A stretch of DNA of 64,000 nucleotides from Endotrypanum monterogeii (taxonomy: Eukaryota; Euglenozoa; Kinetoplastea; Trypanosomatida; Trypanosomatidae), in contig CM007320.1 in NCBI GenBank assembly GCA_000333855.2, positions 2,771,684 to 2,835,683 on the forward strand, written 5' to 3'. The notes beneath the pieces were generated by a model. It was not told the origin of the DNA and ran no database searches. It saw only the letters and a list, made by a program, of their open reading frames with translations. A program made the position numbers and the translations under genes. Numbering within the stretch: position 1 is the stretch's first letter; each line of letters starts with the position of its first letter. Of the stretch, positions 1 to 10,079 are shown piece by piece.

Positions 1-1675
1 GATTTACACTTTGGGTGGAAAAAGAACAAAATTTTAAATAGCACTACAAGTGCGCACGCGTGCCTGCACGCATGTCTACTTCTCACGGATATGTGCCGCT
101 CATTTCTGTCGGTAGCCTCGTAGCATTCAGGCGACCATTTCTTGTCCTTATCGCCCGCATAGTGAAACCGTCTTTTGGTCACTCCTCACAGATGCTTCAT
201 AACCGTACGAGCGGGTGTCATCGCTGCGCAGCAGCACATGATATGCCTGCAAGGCGGTAAGAGGAACCATGGGTGCCACCCCAACTCACACCGTTTTGCC
301 CCCTCCTCGCTCTCTTGATTTTGGTCCTCAATTGGGGTGAGGTGGAACAATCTTTGTTGTTTTATTGAATGCTCCAACACACACACACACACACACCGGA
401 GGGCCCCTCGAGGCAGGGTTTCTCCGAAAATCTGTCTCACCTAGGTCACATCTCTGAAGATGTTTTCTGTTGGATCTCTCAGTCGTCATTAGGCGCTTCG
501 GTGCGCATCTGTCGGCTGGGCAGCAGTGGTAGATTCCGTGCCGTACATAAATGTATGAAGCACTCGTTCTCGAGGGTGACAGTGACCCAACCAATGTTGC
601 TACTCCGTTTCCAAGAGCGAACTCCCCACAGTGGGGGTTTTCCCGGGTGTAGATCAGTGTCTCTCAATGAGGTGAAGCGCGGGTAATTACCTCTTGCAAC
701 CCATGCCGGGAGAACTTCTCCTCAGGAATCTGTGAGTGCTTCCCGGGCTTTGGTATGCTCCCACTGGCGCACAGACATTCCAGTTTTTGATAGCGCACAG
801 AAACCAGCGAGAGGGGTGTCGAGTTTTTGGTCACAGTTTTAAAGGTCGACGAGAGCACTAGCTGCTGCCGGGGGGCAGCAAGTTCCCCACGTTGCATTTA
901 TACACCGTGAGGGATCCTTTGTCCCACTTTTCTTGACTCATCAATCAGTTGACTCCGCTCCCTCGAAAAAAAAAAAGTGAATGGGTAATCATTCACAGTT
1001 TGTGCACATCTGTTTGCATTGTTACTTTTTTCTCCTTATACATATTATATTACATAACATATATATATATATATATATATTACAGAAACACGAATCGACT
1101 AAATGTGTGGTGACTCTAAAGGAAATGACACCGTTTTTTTGTATTCCATTTTTATTTTCATGCGTGACGGTTTTTTTCAGTGGATGTCTTGGATGGGCAG
1201 GGAATGTTAATTTTTGTGAAATACGAATCGATTCCTACCCAACCGCGCTGCTCTCACATTTTTTACTTTTTCGATTATAATTCTTTTTTTTTAAATTAGG
1301 TCCGCTGCTACCTCCTCTTCCCATCTCCATCATTCGTCTCCGAACAACAACAACAACTGAGAACTCCGACACAAAGCTTATCCCCTCCCCGTGTGAGAGG
1401 GGAGGTGCAGTGTAGCCGCTTATTCGTGTCTTTATGTTTCCTCTTTCGCATCTCCATTTTCTTATCTTTTTTTTTTTTTTTTTACAGTCGTGCTGCGAAA
1501 CCTGCTCGGCTGGGCTGACTCGACACCGAGTACACACAATCTCGCAGTAAAGCCTCTTCTGCGGTTGTGACGGTGAGGCCCTCGGCTGTTCACTACTGCA
1601 ACCCATCGGTTACGCCTCGTGGGAGAGTCCTTTGTTCTGCGTTATCACACGCACATACACACACACACACACATA

Positions 1676-1715
1676 TATATACTACATATATATATATATA
1701 TATATGTAGTATATA
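1676..1715. repeat. 40-nt perfect palindrome (TA-rich hairpin)
   Basis: The sequence reads the same on both strands from 1676 to 1715. An ACTACA block on the left pairs with TGTAGT on the right around a (TA)n core, so this is more than a plain TA run. The right arm contains ATG directly followed by TAG (1704-1709). It could fold as a hairpin in RNA if it is transcribed into a mature 5' UTR. Confidence 0.8.
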
Positions 1716-1908
1716 GATACTATATTTTTTTCTCATAAACAAGATTCTTCGTTTTCTTGTGTTCTAATCGAAACGAAAAAAAGAAAAAGGTGGAGCCATA
1801 ACAACTACAAAACGCCTCTGTGGGAGGGGATCAGTAATCTGTTAGGCGTAGAGAATTGGTTGTCACACACGACCCGTTTGTGTACAGGCAAAACCACTTG
1901 TACCTTTT

Positions 1909-1964
1909 TCTGCCGCTGTTTTTCTGTTCTTTCCTGTTGTTGTAATTTTCGAGCTTTCTTTAAG
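1909..1964 (+). promoter_or_regulatory. Predicted SL trans-splice acceptor for the RMDN-like gene
   Basis: A pyrimidine-rich tract (1909-1937) is followed by candidate acceptors at AG 1952-1953 and AG 1963-1964. No ATG lies between these and the start codon at 1990, so either leaves a 5' UTR of roughly 25-36 nt. Confidence 0.5.
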
Positions 1965-1989
1965 GCTGCGCACTTGCGTAGGGAGCAAC

Positions 1990-2850
1990 ATGGGGGGCTC
2001 GAGTAGCAAGCAACCGAAGGCGCAACCGCTCGCCGTGCTGGATGCGGGGGATGCTGGTGCTCCAGAAAAAACGACGTCACATATGAATGAGTACGATCAT
2101 TACATCAACTTTCGTGATCAGCTGCTTGACTTTGCACTTGGGGAAAGCGCATTCGACTACACAGAGCGTCTTTTTGCCGAGAAGCCGGACAGTCCTGAAG
2201 TAATGGCGCTTCTAGCGGAAACTGCATTTTTGTATGACAAGACGAAGAACAAAGTGTCACGTGAGCACTGGTGTGATCGTCTGGATCTCCTGCAACGCGG
2301 TGTTGACGTGAGCCGCAAGTGCATCAATGAAAACAAGGATTATGGTCCTTGTTATCGCACCTATGTTATGTGCGCAGCACGTGAGGCAGAAGCCCTCTAT
2401 TATCTCAAGAGCTTCACAGGTCTGGGGTTAGTGGAGAACTATCAGGCAATTATGCGCAGGGGTACCAAGGGAATGGAGCTGCTACCCACGGACGCAGAAA
2501 TTCCCAACACCCTCGGCGCTGTGTGCGCTCGCTGCTCCTTCCGCTGGTACGACCCATCTCGCGTCTACGCGTGGTACTACGGACTGCCATCTACCCGCAG
2601 ATTACGCGAGCTCAGTGTGGAATTTCACAAGAAGGCATGTGAGAATGACCCTAAAAATCTCGAATACTCCTGCCGCTTAGCCCAGGCGTATTTCCAGCTA
2701 GGCGATCTCGCAAATGCGAGGCGGTGGTATGTGAGGGTACGCGACGAAATGGTTCCCCAGGAGTTGAAGGATGACAAGTGGCAGGGAGTCGCCCACACGC
2801 AGCTGTCGACTGCTTTCGCAAAAACTAAGTGGAATGTACCGTTCGCTTGA
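1990..2850 (+). CDS. RMDN/FAM82-like TPR protein, N-myristoylation candidate
   Basis: This is a 286-aa soluble alpha-helical protein. The second half resembles the RMDN (regulator of microtubule dynamics) family. It has the 'lG..C.R..f......R..A..yG.PST' pattern around residues 177-203, then 'FHKKACENDPKNLEY' and a TPR-like 'LAQAYFQLGDLANARRWY' helix pair. In animals these proteins bind microtubules or sit at membranes; a role here is inferred. The N-terminus MGGSSSK fits the N-myristoylation rule (Gly2, Ser6), which suggests membrane attachment in an otherwise hydrophilic protein. The start is the first ATG after the acceptor and has a good context (AACATGG). The alternative is a generic TPR protein. 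Confidence 0.7.
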   Translation: MGGSSSKQPKAQPLAVLDAGDAGAPEKTTSHMNEYDHYINFRDQLLDFALGESAFDYTERLFAEKPDSPEVMALLAETAFLYDKTKNKVSREHWCDRLDLLQRGVDVSRKCINENKDYGPCYRTYVMCAAREAEALYYLKSFTGLGLVENYQAIMRRGTKGMELLPTDAEIPNTLGAVCARCSFRWYDPSRVYAWYYGLPSTRRLRELSVEFHKKACENDPKNLEYSCRLAQAYFQLGDLANARRWYVRVRDEMVPQELKDDKWQGVAHTQLSTAFAKTKWNVPFA

Positions 2851-3424
2851 ACAAAAAAAAGAAAATGTTACTCTTGTTTTGTGTGCTTTTTGAGAAGATG
2901 TTGGGAAATGCGGAGATGAAGGTGCAGTGTAAGCTCTATCGGTCTCCTGTTGGCGCAGGATTTTCGCTGATTGCCAGGTCATATGCGTTGGCATCTCTGT
3001 GTATGGCTTCCCGTGCTCATCTTCTGGCAAAGTTTTTTTTTTTTTTGTAAATTCTCGTCTTACGACGACTCACATTTTGGAGCTGATGGGGGGGATGTGA
3101 TGAAGCGGTACACAAGTCTCTTTTTGTGATGGCGCTTTTGGCATTCGTAGGCCGGACAGTACATCCTTGTTGCATGCCTTCCTCTTTTCGTGTTGCTGTC
3201 GACACCCACTCAAAGGTCTGAAGAAATCTTTTTGGGAGGTAGAGTTCACTGTTTTTAATGGTACTCGCTCCACTTCTTCGAGCGCACACGCACACGTAGA
3301 AAATGAGAGTTTCGCTCAAAAGTGGTGGTCGAGGGCGGTGGAGGACGGGTGGGGGGTTACTGATGCTCTCCACGAGGGGCATCCGGATAGGAAGAAATGA
3401 AAAGCAGTGAAGGCCGCTGGGAGC

Positions 3425-3451
3425 GGGGGGTGGGGTTGGTGGGTGTAGGGG
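3425..3451 (+). other. Putative G-quadruplex motif
   Basis: Four G tracts of 6, 4, 3 and 4 Gs lie within 27 nt on the sense strand, with an extra GG in the second loop. They would be in the 3' UTR of the RMDN-like gene or in the spacer. Confidence 0.5.
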
Positions 3452-4000
3452 ATAAAGCAAAGGAAGCAGCGACAAAGGTGGGTATACTCACTTATTGTTT
3501 TTTTTCTTTGTTTTCTAAGCATTGGTCCTGTATTCACAGAACCCTCCCCTTGCTGCCACATTTCTTTAGCCCCCCACCACCCCCTCAAAGGAGATGTATC
3601 CAAGAGGCTGTGAAATGCCCGCAGGTTGGTTGAGGAGAGGCTGTGATCGCGGCTGTAGGGCATCTCTCTTCCGTGACAGGACGAAGGTGCTGTGTGTGTG
3701 TGTGTGTGTGTGTGCATGATACAGGAAAGGCATTGAATTATCGATATTGCATTCGCCCCTTAGTTCCTTCGTGTGTTCCCTACTCGTACACAGAAGGTGC
3801 TTTTTATTTGGTGTAGACCATCATCTCATCATTACCTGCCACATTTTCGTGGCACCTTTTGTCCCTATTCACTTTGTTCTCCCTTCTTCCCTTCCTATTT
3901 CATTTCGGATGTGTTTGCATACTTGCGTCGCACACGTGCGCGCTTTCTTTCGATCTTTTTCACTACCGAATATCCTCTCTCATTTCACTGTCAGGTGGCG

Positions 4001-4019
4001 TTTTTTTTTCCCCTCCTAG
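4001..4019 (+). promoter_or_regulatory. SL trans-splice acceptor for the M3 peptidase gene
   Basis: A T9 run followed by C-rich pyrimidines (4001-4017) ends in AG at 4018-4019. The next ATG in any frame is 4102, so the 5' UTR would be 82 nt. This site decides the start. The reading frame stays open upstream to a TTG at 4042 but has no ATG there. Confidence 0.7.
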
Positions 4020-4101
4020 CTGCTCTATTCGCTGATTTTAATTGAAGCGCCGAAGACGCTTCGTTGAAGTTCCCAGTAGAACAAATTTTTTGATCAGCCG
4101 C

Positions 4102-6132
4102 ATGCTCCGCCGACTTTTGTCTTGCGCTTCTTCGGCGCGCCCCCATTGCTTTGACGCAGCAGGGATCTTTGGCTCGACTCGGTTCGCCTCCACAGCGGGT
4201 GTTTCAGCAGCTTCGACCGACAGCACTTCTCAGACACCAACCTACGGCACTGTACCCGATATCCCGAATCTCAACTTCCTTGCGAACCCTGAGAATTTGC
4301 TAAACACCGTCGATGCCACCGTGGGTGTGTGCGACACGTTGCTGAAAGGAATTCCAGCGGCCAAAACACCGCAGGCCAAACATGACCTAATCGACTCCAC
4401 CAGCAACGTACTGTGTCTACTGCTGGATCCTTGCGAGTTTGTGCGTCAAATACACCCCGACGAGAACTACAAGCGTGGCGCATCCCTCGCCTTCCAGAAG
4501 GGGTACGAGTACATGTGTGAGGTAAATTCTCGCCGCGACCTTTACGACGTCATAAAAGAGTTGGACAGCGCCGAGGGTCGCAAAGGTCTGACGGCGGAGT
4601 CCATCAAGAATGTGGTGCAACTGAAGCGGGACATGGAGAACAACGGTATTCATCTTCCAGACGCGCAGCGTGCCAAGGTGACGGAGATGAACATCGAGAA
4701 GGAAGAGCTAGCGACACGGTTCTTGACAGAACAGGGATCTGCGAACCCTTTTGGGACTCTCCGGTACCTTCTGCAGTGCCGCTACGAGCTGGCGCAGTTG
4801 CTAGGTTTTGAGAGCTACGCCGAGCAGCAGCTGCGCGGTACGATGCTGGAGAACCAGCAGAACGTGTGGCACTTCTTGTGTAGTATAGCGAGCAAGTATC
4901 GTCCGCAGGCCGAGGCAGAGATGGACCTTATTCGTAAACACGTCGGCGAGGTCCGCAACCGTGCCAACATTACGGATGAATTCCGCGCTCGCGTTGCGGT
5001 CTCGATGCGGCGCGATGCAGAGCCGGAGAACGCACTCGAGTATTTCTCTGTCGCGAATTGCGTGCGCGGCATTCAATGCCTCTGCTCGGAAGTCTTTGGT
5101 GTCAGGCTCGAGGAGGTTCCCTTCAATCCTGAGGAGATCTTTAACCATAATGCCAAAAAGTTTCACGTGTACGATGAACACAAAAAGTTCCTTGGCGTGA
5201 TTGTGCTGGACATGTACATGAATGAGATGAAGTACTGCCAAGCAGGTCACTTAACCCTACAACTAGGATGCGTGCCACACCAGGAGGCTCTTGCTACAGT
5301 TGGGCTGCGGCTACCGAAGCGACAGTATCCCGTAGTCGTACTCACGGCAAATGTTGGTATGCTGAAGCCGGCGCAGTGCCGACCTGACGGCACCTATGAC
5401 GACGAGTCCACTCTGATGCAGCCCAACGAAGTGACCACCGTTTTTCATGAGTTTGGTCACGCTATGCACACAATTTTTGGTCAGACCCAGGTTCAAAACT
5501 TGGCAGGCACGCGCTCGAGCATCGATTACGTGGAAACGTTCTCGCAGCTTTTTGAGCAGTTTCTCTCGTCGCACGAATTCCTTAAACTGTGGGCGCATCG
5601 GATCAATACTCGCGAGCCAATTTCATTCGATATTGTTCAGAAGCGCAACGACGCAGCAAACATGTTCAAGCATCTTGACATGCTCGACCAGGTAGTGCTG
5701 TCTGCTGTCGATCAGTCGCTGCATGGTCCTCAGCCGCTGACGGTGTACTTCCCACACGGCGACAAGGGCCACGTGGGCAAGCGCACACTCGGCGACCTGG
5801 GCGACTACGGCCGAGGGGGATTTAACATGGCCCGTGCCCTCATTCAGGTGGCGAAGCCGCTTTCTGTTGCTGAGCCGACGGAGACAGGTGTCCTGGGTAC
5901 GCTGTCGTTTGAGCATCTTTCGGGGTATCCGGCAGGCTACTATGGCTATCTCTACAGCCTCAGCGTGGCACGCCGAATCTGGACAAAGAAGTTTGAGCGA
6001 GACCCACTCAACCGCGATGCCGGGCGTGAGCTAGTAGATAAAGTCATGCGCCACGGCGCCGCCTGCGACCCACGCGACACCATTGAGAATTATCTCGGCG
6101 ACAACCTCACGGATATCGATATTTGGGCCTAA
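4102..6132 (+). CDS. MIP: Mitochondrial intermediate peptidase-like metallopeptidase (family M3)
   Basis: A 676-aa zinc metallopeptidase of the thimet oligopeptidase / mitochondrial intermediate peptidase family. The zinc motif HEFGH lies at residues 449-453, and the third ligand is Glu478 in 'DYVETFSQLFE', the M3 equivalent of 'FVE.PSQ'. Other family blocks are visible, including 'GYPAGYYGYLYS' near the C-terminus, a substrate-binding Tyr region. The N-terminus (MLRRLLSCASSARPH...) is rich in Arg, Ser and Ala with no acidic residues, as expected for a mitochondrial presequence. MIP trims an octapeptide from some imported precursors after the main processing peptidase. The length matches the family. 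The start at 4102 is the first ATG after the acceptor; the 20 codons upstream lack an ATG. An organellar oligopeptidase role is the main alternative. Confidence 0.9.
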   Translation: MLRRLLSCASSARPHCFDAAGIFGSTRFASTAGVSAASTDSTSQTPTYGTVPDIPNLNFLANPENLLNTVDATVGVCDTLLKGIPAAKTPQAKHDLIDSTSNVLCLLLDPCEFVRQIHPDENYKRGASLAFQKGYEYMCEVNSRRDLYDVIKELDSAEGRKGLTAESIKNVVQLKRDMENNGIHLPDAQRAKVTEMNIEKEELATRFLTEQGSANPFGTLRYLLQCRYELAQLLGFESYAEQQLRGTMLENQQNVWHFLCSIASKYRPQAEAEMDLIRKHVGEVRNRANITDEFRARVAVSMRRDAEPENALEYFSVANCVRGIQCLCSEVFGVRLEEVPFNPEEIFNHNAKKFHVYDEHKKFLGVIVLDMYMNEMKYCQAGHLTLQLGCVPHQEALATVGLRLPKRQYPVVVLTANVGMLKPAQCRPDGTYDDESTLMQPNEVTTVFHEFGHAMHTIFGQTQVQNLAGTRSSIDYVETFSQLFEQFLSSHEFLKLWAHRINTREPISFDIVQKRNDAANMFKHLDMLDQVVLSAVDQSLHGPQPLTVYFPHGDKGHVGKRTLGDLGDYGRGGFNMARALIQVAKPLSVAEPTETGVLGTLSFEHLSGYPAGYYGYLYSLSVARRIWTKKFERDPLNRDAGRELVDKVMRHGAACDPRDTIENYLGDNLTDIDIWA

Positions 6133-6241
6133 GGCGGTGTTTGTGTATTTGTTTATGTGGAAACGATGAGTGAAGGTGTTGATGTCGGCATGTCATTGTC
6201 AGGCTCAACTAAAAGAAGAGTCAGGAACAGAGAGAGGAGCA

Positions 6242-6260
6242 GGGGTGGGGTGGGTGGGGG
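6242..6260 (+). other. Putative parallel G-quadruplex in MIP 3' region
   Basis: Four G tracts (4, 4, 3 and 5 Gs) are separated by single T residues within 19 nt. This is the arrangement expected to give the most stable parallel quadruplexes. It lies on the sense strand 110 nt after the peptidase stop codon, so it would be in the mRNA 3' UTR. Confidence 0.7.
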
Positions 6261-7264
6261 CTCGAAGGCCAGCTGTCCACTGAACTTATGGCGTAGATGC
6301 ACGGCCATTGGTTCTAAGGTAGTCTATGCTACCTTTTGCAGGTCAATTCCCCCGATTGCTCATCCTGTGCTTTGTGATGTGGTATCCTCTCAAGTCTCCC
6401 CACCTGCTGTTGCTGCTGCTTCACACGCTCGCGTCGGTATGGCGGCTGTTGCTCACGGTTCCCGGACTACTACCGCTGGCGCTGCTGCTGCTGTCGCTGT
6501 TGGGAGTGGAATCACCTCGCTGACAGGTTGACGGAGACGAACTGCTCAGCATTGCACTGGATGTCCGAAGACTCATATGCCTCTTAGTTACTCTTCGCAT
6601 GTTGTGTAGCACTGCGTACGCGGACGTGCGATGAATGCACTGATGATCTGTTAACGGGTCTTCATAGCTTGCCCGCCTTGGTGTCGTATCTCAAATACAG
6701 GGAAATAAATGAAGACTGCACGTGTGCGAAGGGGGCACTTAATGGAAAGCTGAAGGAGGTGAAAACAACCAAAAAAAAAAAAGAAATCTCTGAAAAAGAA
6801 AGGCTGTGAAAGGGGAGTGGAAATGCTGCACTTGACTTTGAGCCCCAGCCAAGACGTGTATCACCACATGCGTCGACAAAAAGTGAAATGCAACTTGCTC
6901 CGATTGCAAGTGATCATTTTCTGATACTAGTATGCAATCAATCCACTTCCCCCAGTGAAAAGGATGTAATTCCGATCTGCCGATTAATTTATTTCGCGCT
7001 AATCATCTTGACGGGCTATAACGACCATCCTTACTGCACATCTGTACCCCGATTCATCTGACATGTTTTTTTTTTTAGGGGGGGGGGCCGGGCAAGCAGC
7101 CGTTTCTTCCTCTCCTGCACTCGATCGCTTCCCTATTTCCTCGACTATTCCCCTTCCCTTCCCTTCCCCACTTTTTTTTTTTGTTAAACGATTTTCTCAA
7201 ATTGAAAAAAAAAACGGATTCTTTTTTAATTCGCATTGGCTTTTTTTGATGTTTTTTCCTTACA

Positions 7265-7266
<2 letters not shown>

Positions 7267-7299
<33 letters not shown>
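7267..7299. repeat. (TA)n microsatellite
   Basis: An uninterrupted TA dinucleotide run of about 33 nt in the spacer before the 160-aa protein gene. Confidence 0.9.
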
Positions 7300-7305
<6 letters not shown>

Positions 7306-7509
7306 CATGTGGCTTTGCGGCGTGTGCCCGTCGATAACTTTACATGCTCGGCTTATATTCACACATATACCTCACCGTTTCTTTCTCACGTTAGTCCTTT
7401 CCGAAACGTCTTGGGTACGCTGCCTCTCAGCATTTTATTTCCCCCACGGTTGACCTCGTAGTACTGTACTCTCCCCTATTTTTGGACTCCTTTTTATCTA
7501 ACGCACGCC

Positions 7510-7523
7510 TTTTCTTTCTCGAG
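7510..7523 (+). promoter_or_regulatory. Predicted SL trans-splice acceptor for the 160-aa protein gene
   Basis: The pyrimidine tract at 7509-7520 is followed by AG at 7522-7523. The start codon at 7542 would then have an 18-nt 5' UTR. The tract is short, so an acceptor further upstream is possible. Confidence 0.5.
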
Positions 7524-7541
7524 AGGTTATATACGTAAGTC

Positions 7542-8024
7542 ATGATGCGCTCTTCTTTTGTGTGCATGGCTGCTTCTGCAGCTGCTGCTGGGGCTGCTGT
7601 GGCCGCCTCTGCCAATGCCAAGATGTCTTCCCTCCACAAACTTCTCACGGGTGAGGTTCAGTTCCGTAATAACGCCCCGCTGAAGGCATGCAACATTGAG
7701 TGCAACTTCGGAGCAAACTGGAAGACTGATATTGAGGCCTACGCCAAGTCTTTGCCTGCTGATCAGAAGACTATCTTGGAGCGCCAGGTCGCACGCGTGA
7801 TGCTGACCCGCTACACAACTCGCGAGCTTGCTGAGTACTGTTGCGAAGGCCCGAATCATCTTGAGGCGGTAGCACGGGAAGGGAATGTCGCTCAGGCCAA
7901 GGCGTACGCGCAGAAAAACGGTGCTGACAAGCTCGAGGCCTACGTGAAGTCCGAGGCCAAGAACGCTGGCTGGTCCAATGATGAGGCAAAGAAGTTTTTG
8001 GATGCTGTCAAGGCGGCTAAGTAG
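7542..8024 (+). CDS. Unknown 160-aa protein, possible mitochondrial precursor
   Basis: I do not recognise the family. The N-terminus (MMRSSFVCMAASAAAAG..., residues 1-27) is Ala-rich with one Arg and no acidic residue. It could be a mitochondrial presequence or a single membrane segment. The rest is hydrophilic and helical, with Lys/Ala-rich amphipathic stretches at the C-terminus (about 120-160) and three Cys near residues 47, 51 and 103-104. Codon use is fairly even but favours common codons (AAG, CTC, GCC), consistent with decent expression. Small Ala/Lys-rich mitochondrial proteins include many kinetoplastid-specific respiratory-complex subunits. That is only a guess here, and no motif proves it. 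Two Met codons open the frame; the first is used. Confidence 0.7.
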   Translation: MMRSSFVCMAASAAAAGAAVAASANAKMSSLHKLLTGEVQFRNNAPLKACNIECNFGANWKTDIEAYAKSLPADQKTILERQVARVMLTRYTTRELAEYCCEGPNHLEAVAREGNVAQAKAYAQKNGADKLEAYVKSEAKNAGWSNDEAKKFLDAVKAAK

Positions 8025-8935
8025 GTGCTGTTGTTGATGCGCGGGTGCCTTTCGCCAAAAGGTGTGCGTGTGTGTTTGTGTGTGCCTGTGAGGAGAAGGA
8101 ATAGGGGCAGAGTGCGGGAGGCAGCGCCACTGCGTTGCATTGTCCCCTCCCTCCCTCTTCTATCTTTCTTCCCGAACACGTCGCGTTTACTTCTTAAAGG
8201 TAGGTATCTTTTGTGCATGCGTGTTAGTTCTCAATTCCGAAACCGCGTCGTTTTTTTTTTTTATATCCCGCGGGCTCGCTTCTGTCCACTAAAGTGTTTC
8301 TCCTGTCTTATTTTGTGATCTCCCCTCATTTTGTTTTTCTGCACCCGCCCCCCCCCCGCTCCGCCCACTCTGTGCACATGACAAACCAAAGGCGTCTATT
8401 CGAAACAAGAGGGGTCAAAACTACATGTGGCTTGCACATAAGAGGAGGAGAGGGAATACACATGCAGAGGCGATTTCCGAATCGGACTAATTCACGTATG
8501 TACATGCGTGTATATGCATTTGGTCTTTTTTTTCTTTAAACGAAAGCCAATGTATCAAAACCAGTAGAGCGCAAAGGAGCAGAGAGAGAGAAAGAGGGGG
8601 GGGCGCGTCGAGGATGCGTGCGACTTACAGCTCTTCCTCTGTTCACTGTCCGCTTTATTGTTGTAGTGTAGGTTAGTGAGAAAGAGGAAAAAATATTCAC
8701 TAGGCCAGTGCGCTGGTTCACTTGGTGTGAAGGAGAAGTGCATGCGTTGTTGTGCACTCTTCCTTCTCAACGCGTCTGTGGAGCAAAAAAAAAAATTATA
8801 TAATGAAGGAGAACGGCCGTGTCATGAGACGGGGGTGCATGATCAAGGTGACCAGAGGGACAGTACTGTACGTTTTTAGTTTCTCTTGGTCGAGTGTGAT
8901 GAATGATCCAGGAAGGAATCCACCTTCCCTCCCCT

Positions 8936-9067
8936 NNNNNNNNNNNNNNNNNNNNNNNNNNNNNNNNNNNNNNNNNNNNNNNNNNNNNNNNNNNNNNNNN
9001 NNNNNNNNNNNNNNNNNNNNNNNNNNNNNNNNNNNNNNNNNNNNNNNNNNNNNNNNNNNNNNNNNNN
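8936..9067. other. Assembly gap (132 Ns)
   Basis: Unresolved bases. The left flank is CCT-rich and the right flank starts a different, TA-rich context. No repeat is shared by the two sides. Confidence 1.
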
Positions 9068-9113
9068 GTACGACGTAGTAACGTAATACGTACCCGTTAC
9101 CCTCCTACCTTAC

Positions 9114-9116
<3 letters not shown>

Positions 9117-9155
<39 letters not shown>
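9117..9155. repeat. (TA)n microsatellite
   Basis: An uninterrupted TA run of about 39 nt, 50 nt right of the N gap. Confidence 0.9.
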
Positions 9156-9157
<2 letters not shown>

Positions 9158-9914
9158 TGAATAAACATTACGTCGGCGGCGTATCTCTCATGTTTACACT
9201 ACGCTGTATGTGCACGTCTCTCTTTCATTCTTTTTTTTTTGCCTGCCGCGCTGACCTGCAAGTGATCGCAAACACTTCTAAAAAAAACAAAAAAAAACAA
9301 AAAAAGCCCCCCTCAAGCCGACCATCGCCTGGAGTGCATGTGCGGGATAGTCGCATTCGAGCATATCATCAATGTAGCAGTGTACATGGGCCGGTTTCGA
9401 ACCACAAGGTAGTGACGTCCTCTGCTACCTTCCACGTCTTTCATACTATTCTCAGTTGTATAGTTGTTCATAGTGTTGCGGTATCGCCTCTTTCCCGCTT
9501 CGAAGTAAGTTCAAGCGCCTCCTGGTTCGCCAAGAGTCGCTGCCTTACCTCTCCGGTGACAAAAAGAAAAAAAGAAGAAACGCAGTTTTCTCGAATCGCC
9601 GAGGGCTACGGGGGATGGATGTGTCAAAATCGGATTTCTGCCCGTAACCAGTTGATGAAGGCGCCATTATTTCTCTACTTTTCGGTGTTTCTCTCCTCGC
9701 ACTTTACTCGCATACATTTTCTTCTTGTATTTCTCCACACGGCTTAATCAATAAATAAAAAAAAAAAGACCGATCTTTGATGAAGAGGTGATCACTTCAC
9801 AAGCGCCGCGCATCCCGAGATAGTAACGTAATAAAAACTTTCGCTTACGTTGCAAGACGAGTTGACTTTTCCACTCTTCGTTTTCAGCGCGATAGACCTC
9901 TTCTTTTCGGTGGA

Positions 9915-9951
9915 TTTTTTTTTTTTAATTTCGCTGTGTGTCTTTCTGCAG
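9915..9951 (+). promoter_or_regulatory. SL trans-splice acceptor for the DNAJC9-like gene
   Basis: A T12 run and a second pyrimidine stretch end in TGCAG, with AG at 9950-9951. The next ATG is 10080, giving a 128-nt 5' UTR. The open frame continues upstream to a GTG at 9984 without an ATG. Confidence 0.7.
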
Positions 9952-10079
9952 TCTGAGGGTTTAGTGTGCACTTCATCTGATTTGTGGGCAACTCGCCTCA
10001 GCCACACTCCACTGGGTGCAAGCTCATCAACGGTGCCGTGGCCTTAATTGTGCGATATCTGAGAATTGTTTTCAAAACA

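Larger units (their letters stand above)
1..1989. other. Intergenic region upstream of first gene
   Basis: No coding region is recognised. The stretch holds an (AC)10 run at 377-396. A non-repetitive, GC-balanced segment from about 480 to 965 ends in an A11 run at 966-976. Further right are an AT run (1059-1081), a T17 tract followed by ACAG (1467-1487), a CA run leading into a 40-nt perfect palindrome (1676-1715), and the pyrimidine-rich leader of the next gene. The left part is presumably the 3' UTR of a gene outside the window. Confidence 0.6.
2851..4101. other. Intergenic region / UTRs
   Basis: No gene is recognised. It contains T-rich tracts, a G-rich run with quadruplex potential (3425-3451), a (TG)12 run at 3691-3714, and pyrimidine-rich sequence from about 3750 leading to the acceptor of the M3 peptidase gene. 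Confidence 0.6.
6133..7541. other. Intergenic region / UTRs
   Basis: It holds a very regular G-quadruplex motif (6242-6260), a CTG-rich stretch with a 65-codon Leu-rich open frame (6326-6523, doubtful as a gene), an A12 run near 6770, a long TA microsatellite (7267-7299) and pyrimidine tracts leading to the next acceptor. No established gene is seen. Confidence 0.6.
8025..10079. other. Intergenic region with assembly gap
   Basis: No gene is recognised. It contains T-, C- and G-rich runs, a 132-nt N gap (8936-9067), a long TA microsatellite (9117-9155), A-rich tracts near 9281-9305, and the polypyrimidine/AG signal of the J-protein gene. Open frames here start or run through low-complexity sequence and look non-coding. 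Confidence 0.6.

Noticed and set aside
4042..4101. Longer M3 peptidase start at 4042
   Set aside because: The codon there is TTG, not ATG, and the first ATG after the acceptor is 4102, followed by a good mitochondrial presequence.
9385..9410. tRNA B-box-like GGTTCGAAACC on the minus strand
   Set aside because: The T stem does not pair and no A box or acceptor stem could be found around it.
9190..9747. 185-codon + frame right of the first N gap
   Set aside because: It passes through A-rich and T-rich low-complexity DNA, has Lys and Phe runs, and shows no domain.
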